A program made the translations under genes and the position numbers. A stretch of DNA of 64,000 bases from Rhodosorus marinus (lineage: Eukaryota; Rhodophyta; Stylonematophyceae; Stylonematales; Stylonemataceae), in assembly GCA_029953675.1 (NCBI GenBank), contig JAMWBK010000001.1, forward strand, positions 3,075,001 through 3,139,000, read 5' to 3'. The notes under the pieces were generated by a model. It was given only the letters and a program-made list of their open reading frames with translations, had not been told where the DNA came from and ran no database searches. Shown here piece by piece: positions 53,389-64,000 of this stretch (within the stretch, counting starts at the first letter, position 1; each line of letters starts with the position of its first letter).

Positions 53389-55989
53389 CTAGAACACCCA
53401 CTTGGCAACTTTGTGAAGCAACACGACGAGATTCGAAGAGTTTGTGTGAAGCAGATCCGGAACCGTAAATCCGAGGCGGAAGAGGATCCTAAACGGCATC
53501 AACAACCATGCCGCAATGGCTGGGGGTACCATAGTTGTGTAGCATGAAGCTAGAACCCCATCAACGACAATATCCCCTTGCTCAGTGTGAGGATTAAATG
53601 CGCCCTTCGCAACAACTCTGTCAACGGCGTCAATCGCTACAGCTCCATTCATGCTTGTCACAAGCCTATCGCCCACAATGAAGTCACGGGCGGCTCTGAG
53701 CAGACCTTCTTCCGTTACTAGGTAGTGAGATCCGGATGCTCTAAAGAAATCTCCGTTGGCAAGTTTGAAGGACAAGTAGCCAGCAAGGATTTCAGAGTCC
53801 TTGTGTCCCATCATGAAAACGCTGCTGAATCCAGTGGATGTACGGATCTTGTCCCCAACTGCTACTTGGTCCATGCGAACTGTCTCCCCAGTCTCCAGCT
53901 GAACGGTTGCCGATCCTGGGAAGCACACTGGCTCAGGTGACGGACTTGGGGTCGCGGTCGGGCTCGCGGTCGGGCTCGCGGTCGGGCTTGCGGTCGGGCT
54001 CGGGCTCGCGGTCGGGGACACGGACGGAGGAGGACTGGTGCTAGGAGACGCCTCTCCATCCGCGACTTGGTCCTCAGCAGCCCAGATTAATGCAGCATAG
54101 TTGTAGAAAGCGTCAACTATAGCGTCACGATCCCCAATCGATACATCAGAATACAAGGGTCCATCGCCATTTGCCATGCCATCGAAACCAGCAGCATCCA
54201 AATTGTCGAACATTGATACAATCTCCTGGTACGAATTCTGCAATCCCGTAACCGTCGCAGCCGGCAGCAGAGGGTAGAACGGACTCAACTGTAGTAGTCA
54301 AACAAGAAACACTCAGCCATTAGCACTTCTCCCACTACTCTCGCTGAAGTCAAACCCAGCCTTCCTTCAGCCACCATCATTACCTGACTTTCAATTCCCT
54401 TCGCGTTGTTCGTGAAGATTAGAAGAGAGTGGTCACTCCACGTCTCCTCCTCAGACGATATCTTCTTGGCCGGAACCTCAACGGAAAGTGCTTTCAGTCC
54501 GTCCCAGGTGTTCTCAAGGTTGAAATTGTCAGGATCGTTTTCGGCGTTGTCAATCTTGTCACACAGACTGTCGATTGTGCCCTGAACATCAGTTACAGCC
54601 GCCCTCGCACAGTCCAGATCGTCGTCCCGAAACAAGCAGTACTCAACGACGTGCATGCCCCTGAACTCCTCGTCCAGCTCGCCTTTGTTGTGGGCGTACG
54701 GTCTCGAGTCAATGTTTGTGTCCTTCGCAACGTTTACACATAACACATAGGTTCAGTTCAGTGCTGCTTCGGGCAGAAGATCCCTGGACCGCGAACACTA
54801 CGCGTTCTCTTGGATTTCTTACCTCCTCCTCGAAAGATCCAGCAAGCACTTCGATCTGTTCGTACGGTGGCCTCGCCGCAACATAAGCATCCCTCGATGC
54901 GTCCAGGTCACCAGAGTCGATCGCAGTAAGCAGATCAGCAGCCAGCTCCTGCTGAGACGCACACAACTCCACAAACTTGGCAACACCTTCAAGAACAGCT
55001 TGGTTCTGTCGCTCAGTCGCTCGGGAGGTAACTAGCGAACCCATCTGCACGCGCGTCGCTCCCTCAGGAAGATTCTCCGCTTCCTCACCATCTCGTACCT
55101 CATTGTTGGCCGCCTCAAGCGCAAGGAAGAACGCATAGATGTTGTCCGAGATCAGCTTCCGGTCCTCCACAGACACTTCCGAGTAAGGCTTCGCAGCGGC
55201 TCCCTCGCCACCGTCAAAGCCGTTCTCAGGGTCCACCTGATTCATCGTGTCAACCATTGTGTTGAAGGCCGCTTCCAGAGCTTCGTACGTCTCCGCTTCC
55301 ATCTCATCTTCGAACGGTGAGATCACAGACCATATACCCTTCAAGTTCTCCCGGAAAATCAGGAGGGACAGGTCGCTGTACGTTTCCTCTTCCGAGGCAA
55401 TCTTCTTAGACCCAATCTCCACCGTGAGCCCCAGTGCTCCGTCCCAGGTTTTCCCTCGGTTAAACACCTCCGTGCTACCCTCATCCAAGACGTCGCAGAG
55501 CTCGTTGATCGTTCTCCGGAGCGGACGACCATAAGGTCTCGCACACTCAATGTCCTCCTCGCGATAAATGCATGCCTCAATTCGGTGGAATCCAACAAAG
55601 TCGTCCCCAAGCTCCCCTGTGTCGAACGCGTACGCCCGAGCATCAATGGCTTCGTCCTATTAGCAGTTCGAGGCGAAACTTTCAGATTCAACATAGCAAG
55701 TCCTTTGTCACAGGACAGTGATTGCTCAAACCCATCAACCTACCAGATCTTCGAAGCACGCTGCAAGGACTTCAATCTGCTCATACGGCGGGCGAGCAGC
55801 CTGATACGCAGCCTTGACCGCGTCAAGGTCGTCCCCGTCAAGTGCATCCACCAACTCCGCAACACTTCGCCTCTGGATCTGACACTGCTCCGCGAGCGCC
55901 GCTACTCCAGCATCCACACGAGGCTGGAGCTCCTGCCCAGTTACGCATGCGAGGAGAATTACACACGCAAAGAGAACCTTGAGCTTCAT
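53389..55989 (-). CDS. Secreted EfeO/imelysin-like tandem protein with C-terminal Hint (Hog-type) domain
   Basis: Four exons on the minus strand: 55989-55744, 55656-54823, 54722-54384 and 54288-53389, introns 87, 100 and 95 bp, all phase 0, giving 772 residues. Residues 1-18 are a signal peptide. Two homologous EfeO/M75 (imelysin)-type domains follow. Each has AARPPYEQIEVLA, then (E/D)(A/N)IDxR..A, the HxxE metal motif (GFHRIE, His106-Glu109; GMHVVE, His384-Glu387) and SEEET.SD.SLLIF..N.KGI. A (SPTA)n linker spans about 554-593. A Hint domain starts at Cys595 (VCFPGSATVQL), with GSHYLV (His661) and the Hog-like ending F.PHT..GDIVVDGVLASCYT. In the families, EfeO-type domains bind iron or related metals outside the cell, and Hint domains cut the chain before the Cys by N-S acyl shift. 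I infer release or lipid/adduct tethering of the metal-binding part. No C-extein follows, so it is not an intein. Confidence 0.9.
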
Positions 55990-56811
55990 CTTGACAATAT
56001 GACCATACACCGTGCACGCGAAAAGGACAACCACCAACTCCACGCCGATCCCTCGAAACGACCCGCGGATCCTGACTCAGAGGGAGCCTTGTAGACAAGG
56101 TGCGATACTTAAGTACATCGGAGATGACAGCGTGAGCAATGATCTCCTGGACCTACCAAAAAGGATCAATATCGCTCTGCTTGAAATCTTCAACTTTTCC
56201 GCAAGAAGAAACAAGCTCCATCAACGGATCAAATCCTCGTGCGAAGAATTTACTCTTCAAACGATATTTCCAGTGCTTCTGCCAAGGGGGTTATCTCAGC
56301 CTACCACCGGCGTACCAAAGACCCACGATCTTTTACCCAAACCCGCAGAGCACTGATCGACGGCACTAGAACGCGAATCACGCTCACGTTTCTGCACCTT
56401 GCTACGAAGAATTTTATTGGTTGTCACAACTAAAATGTAGACTTTTCAAGAATATATGATCATCCTGAAGACCCCTCCTCTTTCTCTCTCAGTGCCAGTT
56501 TTCTAGCTGTCAGTTCGCGAACCACACAGTTTCAATGCGATTCATCCTCCGTTTATCTTGAACTTATAAAACAAAACAATTTGCCAGCACGAATCCGAGA
56601 TATGCAAATGTCGACTTGCCGCATGTTGGAGCTGCTCGCGGAGTTCCTGTTTTGGCCGCTTGCGCAGCAATCTCCTTGTGGAGTCTCCATATTCCTTGGA
56701 AACATTACGTCAGGGACGAAAACGAACTCATTCGGAATATAGTATATAGGGGTGATATAGCGAGGGAGGGAAGGCTTTTCATCTTTCTCGAAACGGTGTT
56801 GTTGAGTTTAC

Positions 56812-58356
56812 ATAATGAAATTCTTGGAACCTGGCGGCTCAATTTCTTCCTTCATTTCTTACTTTCTGCAAGGAGGTCCCATTCTTGGTTTTGCCGGGTT
56901 TTTTGGCGTACTCGGGCCACCGACGAATGAAACTAAATTGGAAAATATTTCTCAGTCATTTCAGAAAGTCGGTTTGTTCATGAAATAACACACTTTTTCT
57001 CAGAAAGTTGCACCCTTTCCTTACAACAAATCCACGGCAGCTTCGTTCCCAGAAACCCGCCTGCCTTCGTGTTACCGGACGACGTTGGTATTCAGAATGT
57101 TTCTGGAAATCAGAGATTTGTTGTGTTCACTCCATGAAATTCTTGGAACCTGATAGTTCAATTTCTTCTTCATTTCTTACTTTCTGAGAGGCCCGGTTTG
57201 TTTTTGCGTACTCCCCACCTAGATCTCACCCTAACAATGTTGATTAAGATCAGCATGTTGCCCTACTTTTAAGTGGCATACGATCTAGATATGTCAGGTC
57301 GACTCTTGCTCACATCTATATTCTTCGCAGTTCGCTAGACTACTTATAAAGGTCGACATCACCCGGGTCTTAAATGGAAATTTGAGGAAGGACGAGATGG
57401 GGATTGAGTGAGTTTTGCGATTGGTCTCTGAGTCAGCAATGAGCCATCACACCCCAGTGCGACCCTCTTTCCTTTGTCCGTACTTTCTTCCTGACCGACA
57501 ACGGTCATGCAGGGGAGGGTCTTTTCCTCCCTTTGGAAGTCTTTTTGGCTTTTCTCCTTTGGGATGTTTTGTCACGCGAGTTTGTGGCACATCTCCGCTG
57601 GCTTGGAGTAAGATCACCCAGCTAGTTCAAGCATCGGAGTACCAAGCCTGTGTTCTCTGAGGTTCAATAGAGCCTGGTAAGGTTTCCCTGCGCTGGTAGT
57701 GTTGTAAAGGAGAGTCTAACCAGTTATTTTCTGGAACGAGTTTTGTCCGCGAGGTGATATACGACTACTTCCTTAAGCGAGGCGTTCCTGAGTTGAAGGT
57801 ATGGTTGTCTAGTCTCCTTGGATGAGAACCCATGAGACCAACCAATTCTTTTCCGGCGGAAACCGCCGTCAATCACGGACGACCACTAGCACGGTATCCC
57901 CATGACCAAGAACCAGACGACGGACGGGAGCTACCGATGTGCGTTTCGTAGCCTGCCAACTAGTCCCTGCAGGAGGGAGCCTGTGTCCGTTCCACTTTCA
58001 ATTGCTGTCTTTCGGGGTTAGTTCTTCTGTTTCTTACTTCCTCTTCCATTTCTTGTTTTTGGCCTACTTGCCCATAGTCTTCAACCGTGCACTTCGTCTT
58101 GAAAGCGGGGAGCCTGTGTCCGTTGTTCCACTTTCAATTGCTGTCCTTCGGGGTTTCGTTTTTTTGTTTCTTACTACCTCTTCCATTTCTTGTTTTTGGC
58201 CTACTTTCCCGTATTTGACGATCTAGATCTTTGCTTTCCGCATGATTAAGAGCCATTTTTCCCTACTTTTTAGCTCAGTTTGAGCTAGATATGTCAGTGG
58301 TATTCTTGCAGTCCATATTTTTAGTGTCTAACTAGACTACTTTTGAGGTCGACTTG
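56812..58356. repeat. Set of diverged direct repeats
   Basis: AATGAAATTCTTGGAACCTG...CAATTTCTTC...CATTTCTTACTTTCTG occurs at 56812-56905 and 57133-57225. GGAGCCTGTGTCCGTT...CCACTTTCAATTGCTGTC.TTCGGGGTT...TTTCTTAC..CCTCTTCCATTTCTTG occurs at 57976-58073 and 58109-58213. CTAGATATGTCAG...TATTCTT.(C)AGT...CTAGACTACTT...GGTCGAC occurs at 57285-57360 and 58285-58353. The order suggests one longer unit duplicated about 0.98 kb apart with a third partial copy. Confidence 0.75.
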
Positions 58357-59000
58357 ACCTAGCAGTTGGGTTCCGATGAATTTAGGGGAGATGTTGTTCA
58401 GCTCGTTCACGAGGAAATCGTGCTGCATGCACAAAGTTGTCGTGCAGAACACACAAGCCTTGGAGAGACAGGAACGCGAGAGTTCGGATCGCCTTCCAAC
58501 CTGTGCACGGCAAAAATCGAGGGTTGGTGCTTCCCAGGGTTCAAGGCGTTTCGCGAATTGTAGCAGAAGGCAGGGGGTGTGTCACAAGTAGCGGAGACTC
58601 GAAGCCATCCAGCTCAGCTACCCCTCATACGCTGAGCAACATTGCGGCATTCAAGTCTTTGCACACCATTTTGCGGTTCTACAGACCAGGGATTTTGGAG
58701 GCCTTAGCCCCCAGTTTCATCACCACTTGTTGTGAAAAAAGAAAAGCCCCGTAAGCAGCTTCCAAGAAAACCAGCAGGTTTCTGCTTTTTCTCATGTCTG
58801 GGGTCTAGCATGGGGTGTTAGCCTTACAATTTCCGGGTGCTTTCGTGTGGATACCATGCGGGACACTCGCGTCGAGCCATTTTTATCCCAACAAGAGCTT
58901 GCTAACAAGCTGTTCTTTTCCCGCTTCTCAGCCGGGCATATAGTGGGATCACTACTCTACCCTTATTAAGCCCACGTTGTGACATGCTTTGGACCACACG

Positions 59001-59040
59001 GAGCCGCGTGGAGCCGCGTGGAGCCGCGTGGAGCCGCGTG
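59001..59040. repeat. 10-bp tandem repeat, four perfect units
   Basis: GAGCCGCGTG repeated four times without change. Confidence 0.95.
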
Positions 59041-60360
59041 TGGTGCTCTCCCCCCCGTGTCCAACCGTCTCAAGGTCTGCACTGACGGTATCTTGAATGA
59101 TACAAACAATATCGAAACACAGCCCCAATCTGTTTGTTATCCGTCCCATATCTCTTTCACCGGCGGGCGACCCGGACCCTTTCGGATTAATTGGATCCGT
59201 ATCGGTAACACAGAGCTTTAGTCAGTTTCGTATCTTCTTCGTTCGTTACTGAGTCAGACTTGGTGGTTGCCAGTTTGATCCCTGTTGATCTCTAGTTCAA
59301 GTTGGCAGACTTGTTTCTTACTTGCAAGACTTTAAATGGATGCATACAAATTGCACGCGAACATGCTATTCACAAAGTCGCTGCGGAGTCGAGCATGCGC
59401 ATTGCCGCCGAGAACCTGGCCCGAATGTCGGATGTTACAGAGGTAGTCAGAACTACTAGTTTCTTCTGGTTGGGAACTTTACACTTCGACAGGTCCTCAA
59501 CCACTTCGGGTGGGGGGGGCACAACTCAGCAGTCGCACCCGCAAGTTATCTACCTCCAGCTCTGAGCTGCTGCCCAGGGTGTTGCAGCGTGAGCAAAGCG
59601 AATCGCCTTAGGTCGCTGCTGGCATTTTCTAAGATTAGCATCGAAGATTATGCTCAAGTCTCAGTGGAAGAGTGCCTTTGGTACTCGAATCTCCGGCAGT
59701 ACTTGCAATCCCGACCTTTCCGTTCGCGGAGAAAACACTGCCCACCTGCATTCCGGATTGACGCGTTTCGGACCGCGAGAAGCAAGCGGAATAGGCAGCC
59801 AGGGATTCAAACCGACTCCTGTTTTGACGACGGAGCTAAGCAGGAGAGGAGAGATAGGGAAGGTGATAAGAAATGCGGACTGCGCAGAATTTTTAGCTTG
59901 TGTACTGAAGGGTAGAGGGACATGTGAGGACCACCTATGCATTCAGCAGTTCCGTCAGTTGACTAGTCGCTCGAGTTGGGAAGTTGTTGGGAGTTGGTGA
60001 AGATGTCGAGCAAACATGTGATCAATCAGAAAATCTAGTCCGGCGTGGAGACAAGCTACTCGTTCACAAACGGTTTTCGGACCTGACAACCCAAGGTTTT
60101 CTTCTCATAGGGAAAGTTTGTTAGGTGGGCGCCGCAGCCTTCCGCCCCCCGAAGGAGTTGAGCAACCAACCCTCCCTATGCTGGTTTGCGATGGAGACGA
60201 CAACAAAGAGTACAAAGCGCGAGGACCCGCTGTGCCAAAAAACAATTTAAATAGAACCACCGCGGCGCGCTTTGCTAAAACACACCCGCTGAGCAAAGAA
60301 GCGAATTTTGGTAGTTCAAACATCAGCTGGGAATATGACCCTAGCGCTAATCCGTCACTG

Positions 60361-60396
60361 GCCTCCTCGGTGACCTCCTCGGTAACCTCCTCGGTA
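60361..60396. repeat. 12-bp tandem repeat, three units
   Basis: (A/G)CCTCCTCGGT(A/G) three times. It encodes SSVT repeats on the plus strand and EEVT on the minus strand. Confidence 0.9.
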
Positions 60397-60471
60397 ACCT
60401 CAACAACCCGCCAAAGCGCTTTGTGGAAGAGCATCGACACAATGTTCTGAGGTTGTGGGAGTCAAAGCATT

Positions 60472-62565
60472 TCACTTCTTTTCAAATCTGCTCAGTGCTT
60501 CTTCTCTCGCGTTTCCGAAATCACATGTCCACTGCCCCCGGACGTTCCTAATTCTGCACATATCCCCATGTAGTTTGAAGTTGTTCCTGATATGACATAT
60601 CAATCCAGTTGCCCTTATAAAATCGTCTGGACCCAGCCCACGGATCGGATTGTCGCCAGCGGCCAAGAACACTCCCTTCTCCGCTCTGCATCGCTCGGAA
60701 CGTGCCAGGGCGGTATTAGATTTACACCGATTCCTTGTTGGGTCTAGCATGCAACATTCTTGAGAATCAGATGTGTTATCCGTTCTGAACCCGTTGCACC
60801 GAAGACAGTAGAACCAGCGGCCTCTTCTTCCCAACCCAACACAAGCCATTCCAGGTGGACAGAGGCCACGGCATCCATCCTCTCCGGGAGGTTCCGAGGG
60901 TACGGGCGTCGGAGAGGGAGTAACTCTGCTCCCACAAGCTGTTTCCGATATTCCCACTTCCTCCCAGGCGTCGATAACATGGTCTAACAAGCTCATACCC
61001 TGGGCAACACTCGAAGATGCGATTCTCAAATCGCAGAAATCGGCATCCACTGGAAGGCTCCCGTAAGCTTTCCAGATAATTGCCATGGCTTTCTCGATCC
61101 CAATTCCCTTAACCGTGGAGCCTGTCCTCCTCCTCGCGTTTGCGTTAGTTCCACCTTCACTTAGGAGGTAGAACCAATGATTGACAATCCCATTGTTCTT
61201 GTGCACCCCGCCGTTATCACCTTGGCTTCTATCGTAATCCTCAAAGTGGCTCGGATGCCCAAACGCTCCCGGGTCCTTCATGCTCCTCAAACCCCCGGCT
61301 TCGAAGAAAGCTTTTTCCCCATATATCCAGTTGTAATCTCCAATCAATTCAAAGAGAAAAGACGCCGCAAATATATCCGAAAATGCCTCGATAATTGCTC
61401 CTGATTCGTGCCTCGGGATTAGCTCGACTAGCTCAAAACCGACGGCATGACCAATTTCATGAGCAACAATGCCACCGTCTGATGACAGCGGCCTAATTGT
61501 CTTGCCATCATCTCCACTACCGAAACCGAAGACAAGACCGTCCCAGAATGCGTCCTGAAAATCCTTAAACAGCCTAACGACTCCTTCCATTGCACCATAA
61601 TGCTGCATGAAATCGAATTTGAACTGACTGAGAAGGTACTCGTCCACCTTCTTCATCCAGTACTGAGCGTCCACGACTTCAGCCTGCTTCTTACTGTCCC
61701 AAATGTCATCGGAATCCGTGGCAATCTGCAAAGTCCCTCCCGAGTACCTGGCGTCCCATGTAATCTGTCGATTATCATCTGCATACATGTAGAACAGTGG
61801 GCTGAAAAAAGATGTGAGCCCAGAGAGATCGCGTTCTTCATGGCAAACCCCAAACCCAACCCCAGAAGCAAAATTCAAGTTATTGTGCACGCCCAAAATC
61901 GATCCCGTGCCCGTCAGGGCAGCATCAATCCAATATGTATGCCAGTGTGCTAGCGCCCTTTCGTGCACGATGCAGATCGGCCTCTGCTGGAGTGGATCAA
62001 TGAATATTCTAGTCTCGTATGAAAAAGAATTGCTACCGGGTTTCATATCCAACGACCTGCCTAAACGAGCACCAGTCTCGCAATCGTCCCTGCTCTTGAC
62101 CACTGGCGGAAGCACGTCGAAGTCACAGTGCGTATGAGCTTTTCCGAAAATGCTGACTACGGCTCCATCCCTTTTGATAACAGTCAACACGCCACCAAGA
62201 ATCTGAACTCCATCGAACCACTCACTAAAAACTGTCTGGCTCTCCGTTTGAGACTCGACGACCCACCTTCTAGTCGAGGCATTCGCTGATAGCAGTTCAT
62301 CTGCGACTTCTCTAGACCCGTACTCATTTCCAATGACATCAATTATTCGTGGCTTACACGCTGACAATCGGCGCAATGCAGCCCGATCGTTCAAAGCGAG
62401 GTGCTCCGTTTGCTCAATCTCCAAGTCACGCAGTTCGTTCCAATCTGCGTTGACTCCATTGAGACAAATTGCAAGCGCAAACATCCAGAGACATACCGCA
62501 GAAAACATCAAGGAGGACCATGTGCTTCGCATCGTACTCAAAGATCTATCTCTACGAGACTTCAC
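60472..62565 (-). CDS. Secreted M4 (thermolysin-family) metalloprotease with cysteine-rich tail
   Basis: One uninterrupted frame of 697 codons. Residues 15-40 are a signal segment (LMFSAVCLWMFALAICLNG). Residues 45-220 fit an FTP/PepSY-type propeptide (YGSREVADELL, DGVQILGGVLTV...GAVVSIFGK). The catalytic domain has the zinc motif HEIGH (His369, Glu370, His373), the third ligand in SGAIIEAFSDIF (Glu393), and the NNGIVNHWFYLLSEGG region with VHKNNG (His455), equivalent to the transition-state His of thermolysin. In M4 enzymes this cleaves before large hydrophobic residues. HEIGH replaces the common HE(Y/L)(T/G)H. After residue 545 come a Pro/Ser-rich linker and a tail with 14 cysteines (for example CRGLCPPGMACVG, ECCMLDP). 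This tail is unusual for the family and may mediate binding to the cell wall or matrix. Intronless, unlike most neighbours. Confidence 0.95.
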   Translation of the reverse strand: MKSRRDRSLSTMRSTWSSLMFSAVCLWMFALAICLNGVNADWNELRDLEIEQTEHLALNDRAALRRLSACKPRIIDVIGNEYGSREVADELLSANASTRRWVVESQTESQTVFSEWFDGVQILGGVLTVIKRDGAVVSIFGKAHTHCDFDVLPPVVKSRDDCETGARLGRSLDMKPGSNSFSYETRIFIDPLQQRPICIVHERALAHWHTYWIDAALTGTGSILGVHNNLNFASGVGFGVCHEERDLSGLTSFFSPLFYMYADDNRQITWDARYSGGTLQIATDSDDIWDSKKQAEVVDAQYWMKKVDEYLLSQFKFDFMQHYGAMEGVVRLFKDFQDAFWDGLVFGFGSGDDGKTIRPLSSDGGIVAHEIGHAVGFELVELIPRHESGAIIEAFSDIFAASFLFELIGDYNWIYGEKAFFEAGGLRSMKDPGAFGHPSHFEDYDRSQGDNGGVHKNNGIVNHWFYLLSEGGTNANARRRTGSTVKGIGIEKAMAIIWKAYGSLPVDADFCDLRIASSSVAQGMSLLDHVIDAWEEVGISETACGSRVTPSPTPVPSEPPGEDGCRGLCPPGMACVGLGRRGRWFYCLRCNGFRTDNTSDSQECCMLDPTRNRCKSNTALARSERCRAEKGVFLAAGDNPIRGLGPDDFIRATGLICHIRNNFKLHGDMCRIRNVRGQWTCDFGNAREEALSRFEKK

Positions 62566-64000
62566 CGTTCTCTCAGCGTGGGAAACTGCAACAACATTCG
62601 CCTCTTCACACGTGGACTACTTTGATTCCAAGTAGTGTGAGCGAGTTCAAATCGGAGTCCTCCTTAGTCTCAAAAGGTCGTTCTTCAAACTACGTCCAAA
62701 CCCACTTTGCAGCTGTATCGCACGTTTTCTCTCCCCAACTGCGTCCGAATCTCCATCCGTCTTATTCACCCACCGCGACAACTTATTCACAGCAATCAGT
62801 TCTCAATGCCATCGATAATCACTCGACAACACTGTAGTCGGGTTTCACCTCATCTCTCAGAGAAATACTAATTCACCAAGCAGTAGGAAGCTGGTGGTGT
62901 ACTTCCAGACTCGAGCATCAACTACACACGGAGTAGAAGATAGAACAAAATCTACTACAGAAACACAAACCCGGAAGCACATGCTCCCCTGCCCAGCAAA
63001 AAAAGAGCTGTCCGTTGACACAATATACCCAAACAGAGGATATCTGCCTCTCCTCTTTTCCGCGGAATATGAGAAGGAAAGCACTTCTATCACCTTTCCC
63101 CTAGGTCCTCTGAGAAGGGCGAAACCTGATTTGTGCTTCTCACCAGAAGCTCTTGACGCTCAGTACCAAAGCCCGAAAAACAATTCAAAAGGGGAATTTT
63201 CGCTCGTCCCCATGTCTTTTTCCTCTGACCACTCCTTGGCTTTCTGACAGATATAATCTCAGAAATCCAGGCCCCCTAACCCAACCAACCCATCTTCGCT
63301 AAAAAAGATATATACGATACAAGTTCTCGTATACTGTATTTTTTTATCAATAATCTTCAATAAATCCGTCCACGAGGAACGGCGCTCGGTATAAACGATT
63401 AGCCCAAAGGAAAGGTTTCCGTTCTCCCCCTTCGAGGCTTTCGTGGACAGCAGAAAGAGCCATGCGGGGGCACTCGGCTAGTGAATTCCTAAGAAAACCG
63501 AAAAAAATTGATCGAGTTTTTACAAATTTCTCGTGGGGCAAAACTAAAAAATCAAAATCATAAGGCAGCTGCTGTGTGGGGGGTGTGTTGGGGTGTCGAG
63601 CGCAATTTTTGTTTGCTCGCTGCATAATAATTTTTTGAAGTTTTTTTGAAAGTTTCACCCCATTTTTGCTAACATATCCCAAAAATATCGACCGAAAGAA
63701 AAGTTTCTGAATTACAAAACAATCACCAAACAATTCACCCATTATCCCAGCAAGAATTCAGCTAATGTTGATCAGCATCAACCGAGAACCGAATATTGCA
63801 CGGGTCGTGGCGCGGCAGGGAAGAGAATCCGTTGACGACCACAATTTAAAAACGCTGTCTTGTGAAGGAAAGCTCGGAAAGAATTCTCTCTCCCCACTTG
63901 CGCAAGATTTTCTTAGTTGGGAGAGCCAAATTTGTTGCGTGAAACTGGCCCAGAGCACTTTTGCTCGAGCTTTACGTCGTAGTGTTCTTGGAAGCGACTG
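62566..64000. other. Protease upstream region and window end
   Basis: No confirmed gene. One candidate terminal exon on the minus strand runs 63488-63347. It follows a strong acceptor (TTTTTTTCGGTTTTCTTAG) and reads SLAECPRMALSAVHESLEGG, ERKPFLWANRLYRAPFLVDG, FIEDY then stop. Its upstream exons may lie in 63.5-64.0 kb or beyond the window. I recognise no family. Confidence 0.35.

Larger units (their letters stand above)
55990..60471. other. 4.5-kb interval without an identified gene
   Basis: 55990-56600 is the 5' flank of the EfeO-Hint gene. 56.8-58.36 kb contains several diverged direct repeats (separate entry). Plus-strand frames at 59302-59565, 59589-59915, 59650-60000 and 60118-60450 could be exons of a gene converging on the protease. 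The 59650-60000 frame includes GEIGKVIRNADCAEFLACVL, but I find no motif and no convincing splice chain. Short tandem repeats at 59001-59040 and 60361-60396. Confidence 0.4.

Noticed and set aside
53838-54059. SRSGSRSG or RARPRARP repeat proteins
   Set aside because: Shadow frames of the SPTA linker of the EfeO-Hint gene.
53389-54288. Hint domain as an intein
   Set aside because: It lies at the protein C-terminus with no terminal His-Asn plus extein, and ends like a Hog domain (VLASCYT followed by a hydrophobic tail).
1-64000. tRNA or rRNA genes
   Set aside because: I scanned by eye for GGTTC(A/G)A boxes in cloverleaf context and rRNA cores and saw none; a tRNAscan-SE run would be decisive.

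Overview
This is a eukaryotic nuclear window. Its protein-coding genes have short introns (73-107 bp) with GT..AG ends. It carries plant-type peroxisomal PEX4, elongin C and FHIT genes, and several genes for secreted proteins. Much of the rest is retrotransposon debris. Compact genes, a Hedgehog-type Hint (Hog) domain, bacterial-looking enzymes and dense retroelements suggest a marine alga, most likely a red alga. That assignment is inference; no rRNA or organelle gene fixes it.

Layout. 0-8.4 kb: PEX4 (three exons, minus), elongin C (two exons, plus), a gene of unknown function, a decayed copy of the elongin C 3' end, and an intronless N-acyl-D-amino-acid deacylase. 8.7-23.8 kb: nested and truncated retroelements, with a broken cysteine-rich secreted-protein gene at 20.4-21.2 kb. 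24.0-25.2 kb: a two-exon secreted protein whose C-terminus is about eleven RTX calcium-binding nonapeptides. 25.8-31.6 kb: more retroelements and a 10-bp minisatellite. 32.3-33.8 kb: another two-exon secreted protein, probably distantly related to the RTX one. 34.0-47.4 kb: retroelements with an FHIT-type hydrolase gene at 43.8-44.3 kb. 48.8-52.3 kb: a tandem pair of secreted paralogues. 53.4-56.0 kb: a four-exon gene fusing two EfeO/imelysin (M75-like) domains to a Pro/Ser/Thr linker and a C-terminal Hog-type Hint domain. 60.5-62.6 kb: a secreted M4 (thermolysin-family) metalloprotease with a cysteine-rich tail.

Retroelements. I separate five related non-LTR families, here called A, B, C, D and F, plus one Ty1/copia fragment. 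Between them the families show LINE-type reverse transcriptase blocks (GVQQGDPLGP, YHDD), a CCHC finger, an endonuclease-like segment (R.ADLV...YVDLA) and a closing P(L/I)xxE(C/S/T)FG motif. This resembles the R2/CRE/NeSL type of LINE with a restriction-like endonuclease. Each family has its own 3' end: A ends in AATAAAGGCTACGGGGTTA, B in GGCTATGCTAATAAAGCCAGT, C in CTCCGATTAAAC next to ATTCATTC, and D in (GAT)n. Most copies are 5'-truncated.

The strongest novelty candidates are the EfeO-EfeO-Hint fusion, which looks like an extracellular metal-binding protein with an autoprocessing tail, and the secreted family with RTX repeats. No operon logic applies. The links seen are tandem duplication (48.8/51.3 kb), dispersed paralogues of the cysteine-rich family (20.4, 24.0 and probably 32.3 kb), and intragenic duplication (53.4 kb).
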